Positions 1-7,302 of a DNA stretch of 14,750 bases are shown here, in pieces (positions within the stretch are counted from its first letter, which is position 1; every line of letters begins with the position of its first letter). The translations under genes were made by a program, and so were the position numbers. The DNA is from Planctomycetota bacterium (GTDB lineage Bacteria > Planctomycetota > Planctomycetia > Isosphaerales > Isosphaeraceae), in the NCBI GenBank assembly GCA_021777685.1, contig JAJYDH010000100.1, positions 1 through 14,750 of the forward strand, read 5' to 3'. The notes under the pieces were generated by a model. The model saw nothing but the letters and a program-made list of their open reading frames with translations. It ran no database searches and was not told the origin of the DNA.

Positions 1-1
1 C

Positions 2-265
2 CACGTGACGGTGGACCACTCGGGGCCGAAGAGCACCTATGCGATCGACGCCGACGGAGACGGGGTCCGCGAGGTGCATTGCAACACGATGGAGGGGACG
101 TGGACGGGCCTGCGGAACTTCCTCCGGCCGTTCCGCGGGGTGAGCAAGTGGTGCCTGTCGCAGTACGTGGCGATGTTCCAGTGGGGCCATAACATCAAGG
201 AAGTTTCGGATCAGTTCATTCAAATTATGCTGGGAATGGGACCATACACCGAATTCGCCCCATGA
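2..265 (+). CDS. IS1595-family transposase, C-terminal part (5' end outside window)
   Basis: The frame is open from the left edge to a TGA at 263-265 and gives about 87 residues. It contains the typical end of an ISXO2/IS1595-type DDE transposase: a VHCNTMEG motif (the H-x-N-T-x-E-G stretch bearing the catalytic Glu), then WTGLRNFLRPFRGVSKWCL and YVAMFQWGHN. The GTG at position 5 is not the true start; the gene begins left of the window. The rest of the DDE core cannot be seen, so intactness is unknown. The insertion probably ends shortly after the stop codon, because sequence of a different character begins near 266. Family assignment is by recognition of the conserved C-terminal block, not by a search. 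Confidence 0.85.
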   Translation, partial: HVTVDHSGPKSTYAIDADGDGVREVHCNTMEGTWTGLRNFLRPFRGVSKWCLSQYVAMFQWGHNIKEVSDQFIQIMLGMGPYTEFAP

Positions 266-584
266 GCCCAACCAGGACACCCTCGTCCAGCTTGAGGAGG
301 ACTTGTAGGGCGAGGATGTCGCTGGAGGGGTAGCTCAGGTCGTCCGTGGTGCCGGTCCAAGACCCGTCCCAGGCGAAGCTGGCGTCGATCTCGGCGAGTG
401 CTCCGGTGCGGTCAAGCACAGAATCGAGGCGACGGGTAGTGCCGAGACTCAGGAGGGCGAGCCCAGTGTCCGTCCGGTCCCGAGGAGTAGCCGTTGGCAA
501 TGTGGCTGGATGTTCCTTATCAAAGACGAGCGAGAAATGGAAAAGATCGAGAGCTTGTTGCAAAGTTTGTAAAACAAAAATCAA
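225..584 (-). pseudogene. Hypothetical ORF, possibly truncated by the IS1595 element
   Basis: A 119-residue minus-strand frame. The middle and C-terminal part (TRRLDSVLDRTGALAEID, then SFAWDGSWTGTTDDLSYP and DILALQVLLKLDEGV) has a natural amino-acid composition. The last 13 or so residues are antisense to the transposase, so the frame runs across the apparent IS boundary near 266. A pre-existing gene cut at its 3' end by the insertion would look like this. The first ~20 residues come from an AT-richer stretch and the true start is uncertain. I do not recognise the family. A chance ORF remains possible. Confidence 0.25.
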
Positions 585-629
585 AACCTAAAACATTAGG
601 ATTTTCGCGATTAGCCTTAGGGGCGGGGG

Positions 630-824
630 CTATAACGCCCGCCTTCTCGTTCTGGGTCCCCTCCTCGCAGGTTGGGGAAGGACAGACCTCGTGTCCCCGC
701 TCCCGGGGCTATTCAACGAGAAAAGTTGCGGCGTGAGGTCGAGCGAACCTACGTCGATAAGGGCATAGGTGCCCTTCTTCAACTCCCACTTCCCGATCTC
801 GTCGGATGACCGGATCGCGTCCAT
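630..824 (-). pseudogene. Short hypothetical ORF fragment
   Basis: A 64-residue minus-strand frame. The first 38 residues (SSDEIGKWELKKGTYALIDV, then GSLDLTPQLFSLN) look like real protein. The remaining 26 are Arg/Pro-rich and look like a read-through into non-coding sequence. No good ribosome-binding site precedes the Met. It could be a fragment of the same decayed gene as the 888-1109 remnant upstream on the same strand. I recognise no family. Confidence 0.2.
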
Positions 825-887
825 AACGACGGGCGGGGTCCGGTGTCACACCCCGTGTTGCCCCGCAAGTACAAGGTCGTGTACGTC

Positions 888-1109
888 CTACCCAGTCACA
901 GAATTTCCAGTCCCAAGATTTTGTCCGAGAAGGCGTCGGTCGAGTTCCTCGCCATTCTCAATCGGGAGCGGACTGATCGCCTCGACTGTGAAGCCTTCGA
1001 GTGTGTCGGAGTTGATTTGCATGACCTGCTCCATGCACTCGGAATCGGCTTCGGCAATAGCAAGGGTTCAGATTACTTGGAAAGGATCTATCTCGGTAGC
1101 GGTTTGATT
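888..1109 (-). pseudogene. Broken ORF with in-frame stop (gene remnant)
   Basis: Translating the minus strand gives a protein-like frame that reads ATEIDPFQVI, meets a TGA at 1068-1070, and continues as TLAIAEADSECMEQVMQINS, DTLEGFTVEAISPLPIENGE and ELDRRLLGQNL to a TAG at 888-890. A Met inside the second half (1034) would give only 48 residues. The composition on both sides of the TGA is acidic and ordinary, so this looks like one gene interrupted by a nonsense mutation. The start is not visible because the frame runs into the A-run of the terminator at 1112. No family recognised. Confidence 0.3.
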
Positions 1110-1111
1110 GG

Positions 1112-1147
1112 AAAAACAAAAAACCCGGAGGGTGAAACCCTCCGGGT
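1112..1147 (-). terminator. Intrinsic terminator downstream of tRNA-Val
   Basis: A perfect 9-bp stem, CCCGGAGGG (1124-1132) and CCCTCCGGG (1138-1146), encloses a 5-base loop. On the minus strand it is followed at once by TTTTTTGTTTTT (1123 down to 1112). This is a textbook Rho-independent terminator, and only the minus-strand orientation has the U-tract. It ends transcripts coming from the tRNA-Val promoter, about 115 bases past the tRNA 3' end. Confidence 0.85.
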
Positions 1148-1174
1148 GAAGTTGTCAGGGATGAGCCGACCAGT

Positions 1175-1230
1175 TTGTCACAAAAATTGTCACAACCCGA
1201 GAATACCGGATTGTCACAAAATTGTCTTGT
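1175..1230. repeat. Cluster of TTGTCACAA palindromes
   Basis: Three exact copies of the 9-bp sequence TTGTCACAA start at 1175, 1187 and 1211, so the spacings are 12 and 24 (multiples of 12). A degenerate TTGTCTTG starts at 1222. Each unit is a palindrome with a central C (TTGT-C-ACAA). Phased short palindromes like this are typical of protein-binding sites, such as a repressor or excisionase operator, or of iterons. They lie between the tRNA 3' end and its terminator. Which protein binds is unknown. The same bases read on the plus strand also form part of an ORF ending at 1235. Confidence 0.55.
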
Positions 1231-1261
1231 CGTAAGTCCTTTCGTCTGCTGCGGTTAAAAA

Positions 1262-1335
1262 TGGGCGATGCAGGACTTGAACCTGCGACCCCCAGCGTGT
1301 CGAGCTGGTGCTCTAGCCAACTGAGCTAATCGCCC
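1262..1335 (-). tRNA. tRNA-Val (anticodon GAC)
   Basis: The minus strand folds into a full cloverleaf: acceptor stem GGGCGAT/ATCGCCC, D-stem GCTC/GAGC with a 9-base loop containing GG, anticodon stem CCAGC/GCTGG, variable loop GGGTC, and T-stem GCAGG/CCTGC with loop TTCAAGT. The discriminator base is A and CCA is not encoded. The 7-base anticodon loop is TCGACAC, which places GAC at positions 34-36 (valine). Position 33, normally U, is C. A run of five T follows the 3' end. The gene has its own promoter immediately upstream, and gene debris adjoins its 3' side, as is common at integration hot spots. Confidence 0.93.
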
Positions 1336-1348
1336 TGAGTGAGACAAC

Positions 1349-1376
1349 ATCTTAATGAATCGGAAAGAGATGTCAA
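1349..1376 (-). promoter_or_regulatory. Sigma70-type promoter of tRNA-Val
   Basis: On the minus strand there is a perfect TTGACA (complement at 1371-1376), a 16-bp spacer, and TAAGAT (1349-1354) as the -10 box. The predicted transcription start falls about 7 bases before the mature tRNA 5' end at 1335. The IS1-like element ends only about 14 bp upstream of the -35 box, so the insertion left the promoter intact. Confidence 0.75.
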
Positions 1377-1389
1377 GTCAAGTTTTCGC

Positions 1390-2886
1390 TGACACTATCG
1401 GATATCGCGTCCTCGACCGACCGGGTGCGCCAACGGATTCTGGCATCTCGCCTCGGAGGTGGTTACAAACCGATTCTTCGTGGATGTCGCCCCTCGCGGG
1501 ACGATGCAATCACGCTCCCTTCTAATCTCGATCTCCTCACTCCACTCCAACGTCATTGTCGAACAGGCCTTCGTCCTGACCAAGGAGTTGGAGAACGCCG
1601 TCGATTCCGCACCGAAGGGACAGGTGATCGATCGGCGCGAGTCGCTCTGGCCTGCTCGGCCACGGCCGCGACTTCGTCCCGAGGGCCCTGGAATCCTCGC
1701 TCCGGTCGCGGGCCCATCGTGGCCGATCGATGTCGCACGGAGGGGAACGCCGGCCATTCGGTAATCGACCAGACATGATCCGCCAACCCGGCCGCCATTG
1801 CCGGCGACTGCTTCCGCCAATCACCCAGGTCATCTTTGATCCGTGACGTCCGAACCGGCCACCAGAAACTGTACACATACATCGTCATACAGGTCACCGA
1901 CTCATGATGCCGCCGGTCCTAGTTGAACCGGTATGCCTTCCGGGCGTCGCGATGGCGGTCCGTGCCGTTCTGACGCTCCACGAACGCCGTGTTGATCGAT
2001 CGGCTCGCCTTCGACGTCCCCAACGCCGCGATCACCGCCGCCATCGTGCCGAAGACGACCCGCGTGGCGATCGACACCACGCGTTCCTTCTCTCGCGTCT
2101 TCTCCACCACGGCGTAGGTCAGGCCCTTCGGTGCGACCTTGTAAGGGGCCCTGGGACGGCCTGGCTTGCCGGTCCGGGGCGGCGAGATCGTCTCCCCGTA
2201 GGACCCCCAAATCGCATCCTCGTCGGCCGGATACCCGTCGGTGGTGAACAGGTCCATCAGCCGGCCCCCGGTGCGCCGCTTGAAGTCGTTGACCACCGCT
2301 ACGACGTTCTCGGTCGTCCGCTCGCCGGCCACGACGCCGATCACCGGCCGACTCTCGGCATCGATCGCGAGATGATCCCGGGTATCTCCCTTGCGGTCAT
2401 CGGCCGGGCTGGTCCGGTCGCGATTCTTCTCCTTCTTGGCGACGAAGGACCACTTCTCATCGAATTGGGCCTCGCGCGTGAGGGGGGGAAATCGCGACCA
2501 ACTCGTCGTGAAGGTCGCGGGAATGATCGCCAGCGATCCGTCTGTAGCGGCCGACCGCGCCGCGATCGACCTTGCAGAGCCGACCGGTCTGTCGGACGCC
2601 GCACCCCTCGGCGATGTGCTCCAGGACCGATTCGGCTCTCTTTCGAGGGGAGTCGGGAGTCGAGGAGGGGGGTCCCCTTCCGCTCCGAGAAGCGAACCTT
2701 GCAGGCCCGGCAGCGGAGCATGCGCCGGGCCTTCTCCGGCCCATAGCGACTGGTCACCGAGAGATTTCCCGCCCGCCGTTCGCCGTATTCAGGGCACTCC
2801 GAATTCAAGCGGCAGAAGCGAGAGAAGTCGTCCATGGCGCGGCCCCGCCGGTGCGATCCTCAAGGTTGATAGCCGGTTGCGTCACA
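1390..2886 (-). mobile_element. Decayed IS1-like element (copy A)
   Basis: The body is a broken IS1-like transposase gene (1553-2835). The left end at 1390-1400 reads TGACACTATCG. This is the inverse, with one mismatch, of the sequence CGATAGCGTCA at 11054-11064 beyond the second IS1-like remnant. The right end near 2868-2886 reads GATAG, six extra bases, then GCGTCACA, which resembles the same terminal repeat with an insertion. The ends are therefore inferred from cross-comparison of two degenerate copies. No target duplication could be identified with confidence. Confidence 0.55.
1553..2835 (-). pseudogene. IS1-like transposase, frameshifted and with a nonsense codon
   Basis: From Met at 2835 the frame gives a zinc-ribbon N-terminus (CPEYGERRAGNLSV, then MLRCRACKVRFSERKGTPL). 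Protein similarity then moves to a second frame near 2640-2660 (RKRAESVLEHIAEGCGVRQT). It moves to a third near the run of seven G at 2482-2488 (AQFDEKWSFVAKKEKNRD). The rest carries the catalytic triad context: FDEKW, FTTDGYPADEDA and FVERQNGTDRHRDARKAYRF. A TAG at 1919-1921 interrupts that frame just after YRFN. The same frame continues with SFWWPVRTSRIKDD and SPAMAAGLADHVWSITEWP, the usual end of this family. Two frameshifts and one stop codon make it non-functional. The true end of the protein is probably near 1740, and the frame stays open to 1553. Confidence 0.8.
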
Positions 2887-3204
2887 TCCGCGTGATAGAC
2901 GAAAGGTCGGCGACGTGCGACACTGATCGGCCACGAGGGACGATTTCACACCGCCATGATAATCTACCCCCATGACCGTCCAATGGCCGACCCGCCGACA
3001 TCCCGGGACTGCCCCGGTCGGTCGCGCGGGGAAAGTGACAGTCGCCCAGATGCCAGCTTCCAAAGAGCTTGCGGGAGATCCCACCTTGGGGGAACATGGA
3101 TACGCGACCGACCGGGCATTCGATCGACGACAAGACAAAAGCCCCACGATCGAAGGCCCTGACCGCCGCCTGATGAATCCGCCAAGACGACGAACGGATC
3201 GAGC
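2887..3204. other. Intergenic region upstream of the ATPase-SPFH operon
   Basis: About 320 bases between the IS1-like element and the ATPase gene. It should hold the operon promoter and any metal-responsive operator, but I found no convincing -35/-10 pair and no obvious dyad of the ArsR, MerR or CopY type. Short ORFs in it (for example from an ATG at 2972) run out of frame into the ATPase gene and lack ribosome-binding sites. Confidence 0.4.
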
Positions 3205-6200
3205 ATGCATCGCGAATACCACCCCGCCGACATGCATCATCTGCGGGCGCACGCCTTCGGCGACGACGGGGCTCACCACGACCATCACCATGACGGCCAT
3301 CATCATCACGACGACCCCCGGTCGCTGTACACATTCACGGCGATCCTCGGCGTCCTGATCGGCGGCGACCTGATCTTCGGCTGGCTGGGGTGGGAACAGT
3401 TCCGGGCCCCGCTGGGAATCTCGCTGGCGTGGGTCGCGGCGATCCTGGGCGCCGTCCGGATCGTCTACGGGGCGGTCGAGGCCCTGGCGGAAGGGCGGAT
3501 CGGCGCCGACATCGCGCTGGCCCAGGCTTGCGTGGCGGCGATCATCATCGGCCAGCCGTTCGTGGCGGCCGAGGTCGTCTTCATCGCACTGGTGGGCGAA
3601 GTCCTGGAGGCCGTCACCTTCGCCCGGACCCAGCGCGAGATCCACCGGCTGCTCGACCAGACCCCCCGGACGGCCCGGGTCCGTCGCGATGGCGTGGAGC
3701 AGGAGATCCCGGTCCCCCAGGTCGTCCCCGGCGACCTCGTCCTGGTCCGCGCCGGCGAGCGTGTGCCGGTCGACGGCCCGGTGCTGGTCGGCCGGTCGAG
3801 CGTCGACCAGTCGGCCCTCACCGGCGAGTCGATGCCGGTCGACAAGGGACCGGGGGACTCGGTGTTCACCGGCACGATCAACCAGTTCGGCCTGATCGAG
3901 GTCCGCGCGGAGAAGGTGGGGCACGAGTCGACCCTCGGACAGGTCCTCCGGATGGTCGCCGAGGCCCAGCACCGCAAGGCCCCGCTCGAACGCGAGGCCG
4001 ATCGCTACGCCCGCTATTTTCTCCCCGTCGTGGAAGTCGTCGCGGTCCTGACCGTCGCGGCCGGATACCTGTTCCGCTGGCCCGACACGTGGTCGAGGGC
4101 CGTGGCGGTCCTCGTCGTCGCCTGCCCTTGTGCCCTGATCCTGGCCACGCCCGCCGCCGTGCTCGCGGCGATGGCCTGGCTGGCCCGGCACGGGATCTTG
4201 ATCAAGGGGGGCGCCGCGCTGGAGCGGCTGGCGAGGTGCGACACCTTCGCCTTCGACAAGACCGGCACGCTCACCAGGGGCCGCCCCGAGCTGGCCGGAA
4301 TCCACCCGATCGGCGATCGGGCCGAGGACGATGTCCTCGCGCTTGCCGCCATCGCCGAGTCGAGCAGCAAGCACCCCCTGGCCGGCCTGATCGCCCGGAC
4401 GGCCGCCGATCGGGGGCTCGCGAGCCCCGCCGCGTTCGACGTCGAGGCGACACCGGGCGCCGGGGTCTCGGCCCGCTATCGGATCGAGGGCGAGGCGGAA
4501 TCCTCGGCCGACCATCGCGTGCTGGTGGGAAATCGACGCTTGATGGAGGAGTCGGGCGTCCCGCTCGGCCCGGCCGAGGCCTCGCTGGAGGGGCTGGACG
4601 CCCGGGGCGAGACCCCGCTGATCGTCGCCGTGGACGGCCAGGTCGTCGGCCTGATCGCGGCGAGGGACGCCGTCCGCCCGGAGGCCCATGACGTCGTCCA
4701 CGACCTGAAGCACCTGGGGATCACCGAGGTCGCCCTCCTCACCGGAGACCGGGGGCCGGCCGCGCGCTCCGTGGCGAAACGGGTTCATATCAAGCTTGTC
4801 GAGTCCGAACTGTTGCCGCTCGACAAGGCCCGCTGGATCGAGGACCGCCAGAAGGCCGGCCGCCGCGTGGCGATGGTCGGCGACGGGATCAACGACGCCC
4901 CCGCGCTGGCGAAGGGGGACGTCGGCATCGCGCTCGGCGCGATGGGATCGGACCTCGCGGCGGAGGCGGGAGACCTCGTCGTCCTCGGCGAGCCGCTGGC
5001 GAACCTCCCCGACCTGGTGAAGCTCTCCCGCGCGACGGTCGCGATCATCCGCCAGAACATCCTGATCTTCGCGTTCGGACTGAACGCCGTCGCGATGACC
5101 TCCGCCGCGCTCGGCATCCTCGGCCCGATCCCCGCGGCGATCCTCCACCAGCTCGGCTCGTTCCTGGTCCTGCTCAACAGCATGAGGCTCCTCTGGTTCG
5201 GCGACTGGAAGTCGACCGCGCCGGTCCGCGGCCTCCGGAGCCTCGGCCGGTCGATCCATCGCCTCGACGATCGGCTCGACCCCGGCCTCGCCTTCGAACG
5301 CCTCATCGCCCGCTGGCGAGTGCTCCTGGGTCTCGCTTTCGTCGCCCTATTGGCCGTCTACGCCACCTGGGGCTGGACGGCGATCGGTCCGGGAGAGGTT
5401 GGCATCCTCCGTCGATTCGGGCGATTTGCCGGCGTGCTCGAACCGGGGTTGCACCTCCGGCTCCCGCCCCCGATCGAGTCGGTGTCGAGGCTCGCGCCCG
5501 GTCGGGTCCGGAGCGTTGAGGTCGGCTTCCGCTCCGAGGGGACCGGCTCGGCCGGCGCGATCGGCTGGGGGGCCTCCCACGAGCGGGGGACCGCCGCGAG
5601 GGCCGAGGACGAGGCCCTCCTCATCACCGGAGACGGCCAGCTCGTCGAGGTCGCCGCGACCGCCGAATATCGGCTCGACCCGTCCCCCGAGTCGCTCCGC
5701 CGGCTCGCCTTCGGGACCCTGGACGCCGAGGGCGCCCTCCGCCCCCTGGCCGAGTCGAGCATCCGCGAGGTGATCGGCCGCCGGGGGCTCGACGACCTCC
5801 TGACCCGCGGCCGCCTCGACGCCGAAGGGGCCTCCCGAACCGCCCTCCAGAATCGAGCGGACGGCTCTAAGCTCGGCCTCATCATCACGGCCGTCTCGTT
5901 CCAGGACGTCCACCCGCCCCTCGCCGTCGTGGACGCCTACCGGGACGTCTCCCGGGCCGAGAGCGACCGCCTCCGCCGCCTGGCCGAGGGCACGACCTAT
6001 CGCGAGACCCGGCTCGCCATCGCCGGCGGCCTCGCCTCGGCCGCGATCGACCGGGCCGAGGCCGACCGCCTCGGCCGGCTCGCCCGGGCCTCCGGAGAGT
6101 CCGACGCCTTCCTCGCCCGCCTCAAGGGCCGCGACGGCGCCCCGGGCCTGGCCGACCACCGCCTCTACTGGGAGACAGTCGCCGGGGCATTCGCCGGCAA

Positions 6201-6294
6201 GGACAAGGTCATCCTCGAACCGTCCGCCGGCCGCCGCCAGTTGTTCCTGCCCGAACTGCCGGCGGGGCTGGAACCGGCGGTCATGCCGAAGTAG
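3205..6294 (+). CDS. P1B-type metal ATPase fused to an HflK-like SPFH domain
   Basis: 1029 residues in one open frame. A His-rich tail (H24-H35, HHDHHHDGHHHH) replaces the usual N-terminal metal-binding domain. Eight membrane segments lie at about 41-63, 70-94, two within 99-139, 271-290, 296-326, 614-637 and 642-665. Core motifs are all present: TGES 206-209, CPC 307-309, phosphorylated Asp in DKTGT at 351, HP 390-391, TGD 513-515 and GDGINDAP 559-566. This is a P1B heavy-metal exporter. The last membrane segment carries HQLGS, which does not match the textbook Cu or Zn/Cd signatures, so the ion is not assigned. A linker (666-703) and a ninth membrane segment (704-724) lead into an HflK-like SPFH domain (about 725-1000): GPGEVGILRRFGRF, PGLHLRLPPPIESV, then VSFQDVHPPLAVVDAY and a C-terminal helical part. 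ATG 3205 was chosen as the first Met; an alternative is 3232. It is first in a three-gene operon. Confidence 0.92.
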   Translation: MHREYHPADMHHLRAHAFGDDGAHHDHHHDGHHHHDDPRSLYTFTAILGVLIGGDLIFGWLGWEQFRAPLGISLAWVAAILGAVRIVYGAVEALAEGRIGADIALAQACVAAIIIGQPFVAAEVVFIALVGEVLEAVTFARTQREIHRLLDQTPRTARVRRDGVEQEIPVPQVVPGDLVLVRAGERVPVDGPVLVGRSSVDQSALTGESMPVDKGPGDSVFTGTINQFGLIEVRAEKVGHESTLGQVLRMVAEAQHRKAPLEREADRYARYFLPVVEVVAVLTVAAGYLFRWPDTWSRAVAVLVVACPCALILATPAAVLAAMAWLARHGILIKGGAALERLARCDTFAFDKTGTLTRGRPELAGIHPIGDRAEDDVLALAAIAESSSKHPLAGLIARTAADRGLASPAAFDVEATPGAGVSARYRIEGEAESSADHRVLVGNRRLMEESGVPLGPAEASLEGLDARGETPLIVAVDGQVVGLIAARDAVRPEAHDVVHDLKHLGITEVALLTGDRGPAARSVAKRVHIKLVESELLPLDKARWIEDRQKAGRRVAMVGDGINDAPALAKGDVGIALGAMGSDLAAEAGDLVVLGEPLANLPDLVKLSRATVAIIRQNILIFAFGLNAVAMTSAALGILGPIPAAILHQLGSFLVLLNSMRLLWFGDWKSTAPVRGLRSLGRSIHRLDDRLDPGLAFERLIARWRVLLGLAFVALLAVYATWGWTAIGPGEVGILRRFGRFAGVLEPGLHLRLPPPIESVSRLAPGRVRSVEVGFRSEGTGSAGAIGWGASHERGTAARAEDEALLITGDGQLVEVAATAEYRLDPSPESLRRLAFGTLDAEGALRPLAESSIREVIGRRGLDDLLTRGRLDAEGASRTALQNRADGSKLGLIITAVSFQDVHPPLAVVDAYRDVSRAESDRLRRLAEGTTYRETRLAIAGGLASAAIDRAEADRLGRLARASGESDAFLARLKGRDGAPGLADHRLYWETVAGAFAGKDKVILEPSAGRRQLFLPELPAGLEPAVMPK

Positions 6295-6339
6295 GGTGCG
6301 TCGAGCCCTCGAATTGTCGAATCCAAGGATCATCATCGG

Positions 6340-7302
6340 ATGCGTCACCCTCTCCGCCGGATCATCGGCCTCCTTTCCCTCGGCCTGCTGGCCATCCTGG
6401 CGTATCGCTCGTTCGTCATCGTGGACGAGACCGAATACGTGCTCGTCACCGAGTTCGGCCGGACCGTCGACGTTCTCGGCGACGACCCGGGCGAATCTGG
6501 CCTGCACGCGAAGCGACCCTGGCGGTCGAGCATCGCCGTCGACCGCCGGCTCCGCGTGTTCGACCCTCCCCCTCGCGAGATGATCACCGGCGACAAGCGG
6601 AACCTGGAAGTCTCCAGCTACGTCGCCTGGCGGGTGTCCGACCCCCGCCGGTTCGTCGCTGCGGCCGGGACGCTCGACTCGGCCGAGGCCCGGCTCAACG
6701 AGCGGGTCTCGGCCGCCCTGAGCGACGCCCTCGGCCGTCGCGACCTCGCCAGCCTCGCCTCGACCGACCCGGCCGTCTGGCGGCTCGGGGCCCTGACCGA
6801 CGAGGTCCTCGCCGCCGTCGCCCCGGCCGCCAGGGACGAGCTGGGGGTCGACGTCCTCGACGTCCGGCTCAGGCGGTTCAACCACCCGGTCGAGGTCCGG
6901 CCGGCCGTCTTCGACCTGATCCGGGGCGAGCGGAAGCAGGTCGCCGAGCGGCTCCGGGCCGAGGGGGAGTCGCAGTACCAGATCCTCAAGGGGCAGGCCG
7001 AGCGCGACCGCGACGCGATCCTGGCGAAGGCCGACGCCGAGGCCGACCGCATCCGGGGCCGGGGCGACGCCGAGGCGACCCGCCTCCTCAACGAGGCCCA
7101 CGCCCGCGACCCCAAATTCTACGAGTTCGTCCGGACCCTGGAGACCTATCGGGCGATCCTCGACGATCGCGCGACCCTGGTCCTCTCCTCCGCCTCCCCC
7201 CTGCTCCGCCTGCTGACCAGGGGGCCCTCCGAGGACCAGTCCCGGGAAGAGTCCACCCCCCCCGCCGACAAGGTGGCCTCGCCGGCCGGGGGGCGGCCGT
7301 GA
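6340..7302 (+). CDS. hflC: HflC-like SPFH (band 7) protein
   Basis: 320 residues. An N-terminal membrane segment (8-24) is followed by the SPFH domain (about 25-195): FVIVDETEYVLVTEFGR, the ITGDKRNLEV segment at 82-91 and YVAWRVSDP at 94-102. A charged coiled coil rich in Glu, Arg and Ala spans 196-255. The C-terminal block DPKFYEFVRTLETYRAILDD (257-276) followed by LVLSSASPLLRLL is the usual HflC ending. HflC pairs with HflK in a membrane complex that controls access of substrates to the FtsH protease. The gene starts 45 bases after the ATPase-HflK stop, with AAGGA at 6325-6329 as a probable RBS. Its stop overlaps the start of the next gene. A Pro/Ser/Glu-rich tail (295-320) is extra. FtsH itself is not in the window. 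Confidence 0.87.
   Translation: MRHPLRRIIGLLSLGLLAILAYRSFVIVDETEYVLVTEFGRTVDVLGDDPGESGLHAKRPWRSSIAVDRRLRVFDPPPREMITGDKRNLEVSSYVAWRVSDPRRFVAAAGTLDSAEARLNERVSAALSDALGRRDLASLASTDPAVWRLGALTDEVLAAVAPAARDELGVDVLDVRLRRFNHPVEVRPAVFDLIRGERKQVAERLRAEGESQYQILKGQAERDRDAILAKADAEADRIRGRGDAEATRLLNEAHARDPKFYEFVRTLETYRAILDDRATLVLSSASPLLRLLTRGPSEDQSREESTPPADKVASPAGGRP

Larger units (their letters stand above)
266..1111. other. Gene-poor debris between IS end and tRNA terminator
   Basis: About 850 bases with no intact gene I can support. Base composition varies, with AT-rich patches at roughly 535-615 set against GC-rich patches. Several short minus-strand frames of protein-like composition (225-584, 630-824, 888-1109) are broken or out of phase with one another, as expected of old integrated DNA decaying beside a tRNA gene. 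A small inverted repeat CCTAA-AACA-TTAGG lies at 588-601, with T-rich sequence on its left when read on the minus strand. Confidence 0.5.

Noticed and set aside
1262..1335. Reading the tRNA anticodon as CGA (Ser) to restore U33
   Set aside because: It would need a shifted loop and break the symmetric CCAGC/GCTGG stem. It also lacks the long variable arm expected of tRNA-Ser.
1459..1764. 101-residue plus-strand ORF near the tRNA
   Set aside because: It overlaps the decayed C-terminal region of the IS1-like transposase read on the other strand. It shows no RBS and no recognisable domain.
2941..2963. GATAAT at 2958-2963 as -10 box for the ATPase operon
   Set aside because: No acceptable -35 box at 16-18 bp upstream, and it lies over 240 bases from the start codon.
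3390..4691. 433-residue plus-strand ORF inside the ATPase
   Set aside because: It is a +2 frame shadow made almost entirely of Arg, Gly, Pro and Asp. The ATPase frame carries all conserved motifs over the same bases.
2860..5259. 799-residue minus-strand ORF opposite the ATPase gene
   Set aside because: It is rich in Arg, Gly, Asp and Pro with no domain-like segments and lies antisense to a clearly conserved ATPase. Long shadow ORFs like this are common in GC-rich DNA.
5347..7101. 584-residue minus-strand ORF opposite the SPFH genes
   Set aside because: It has low-complexity Gly/Ala/Pro/Arg/Glu composition and is antisense to the HflK- and HflC-like coding sequence. No motifs or RBS.
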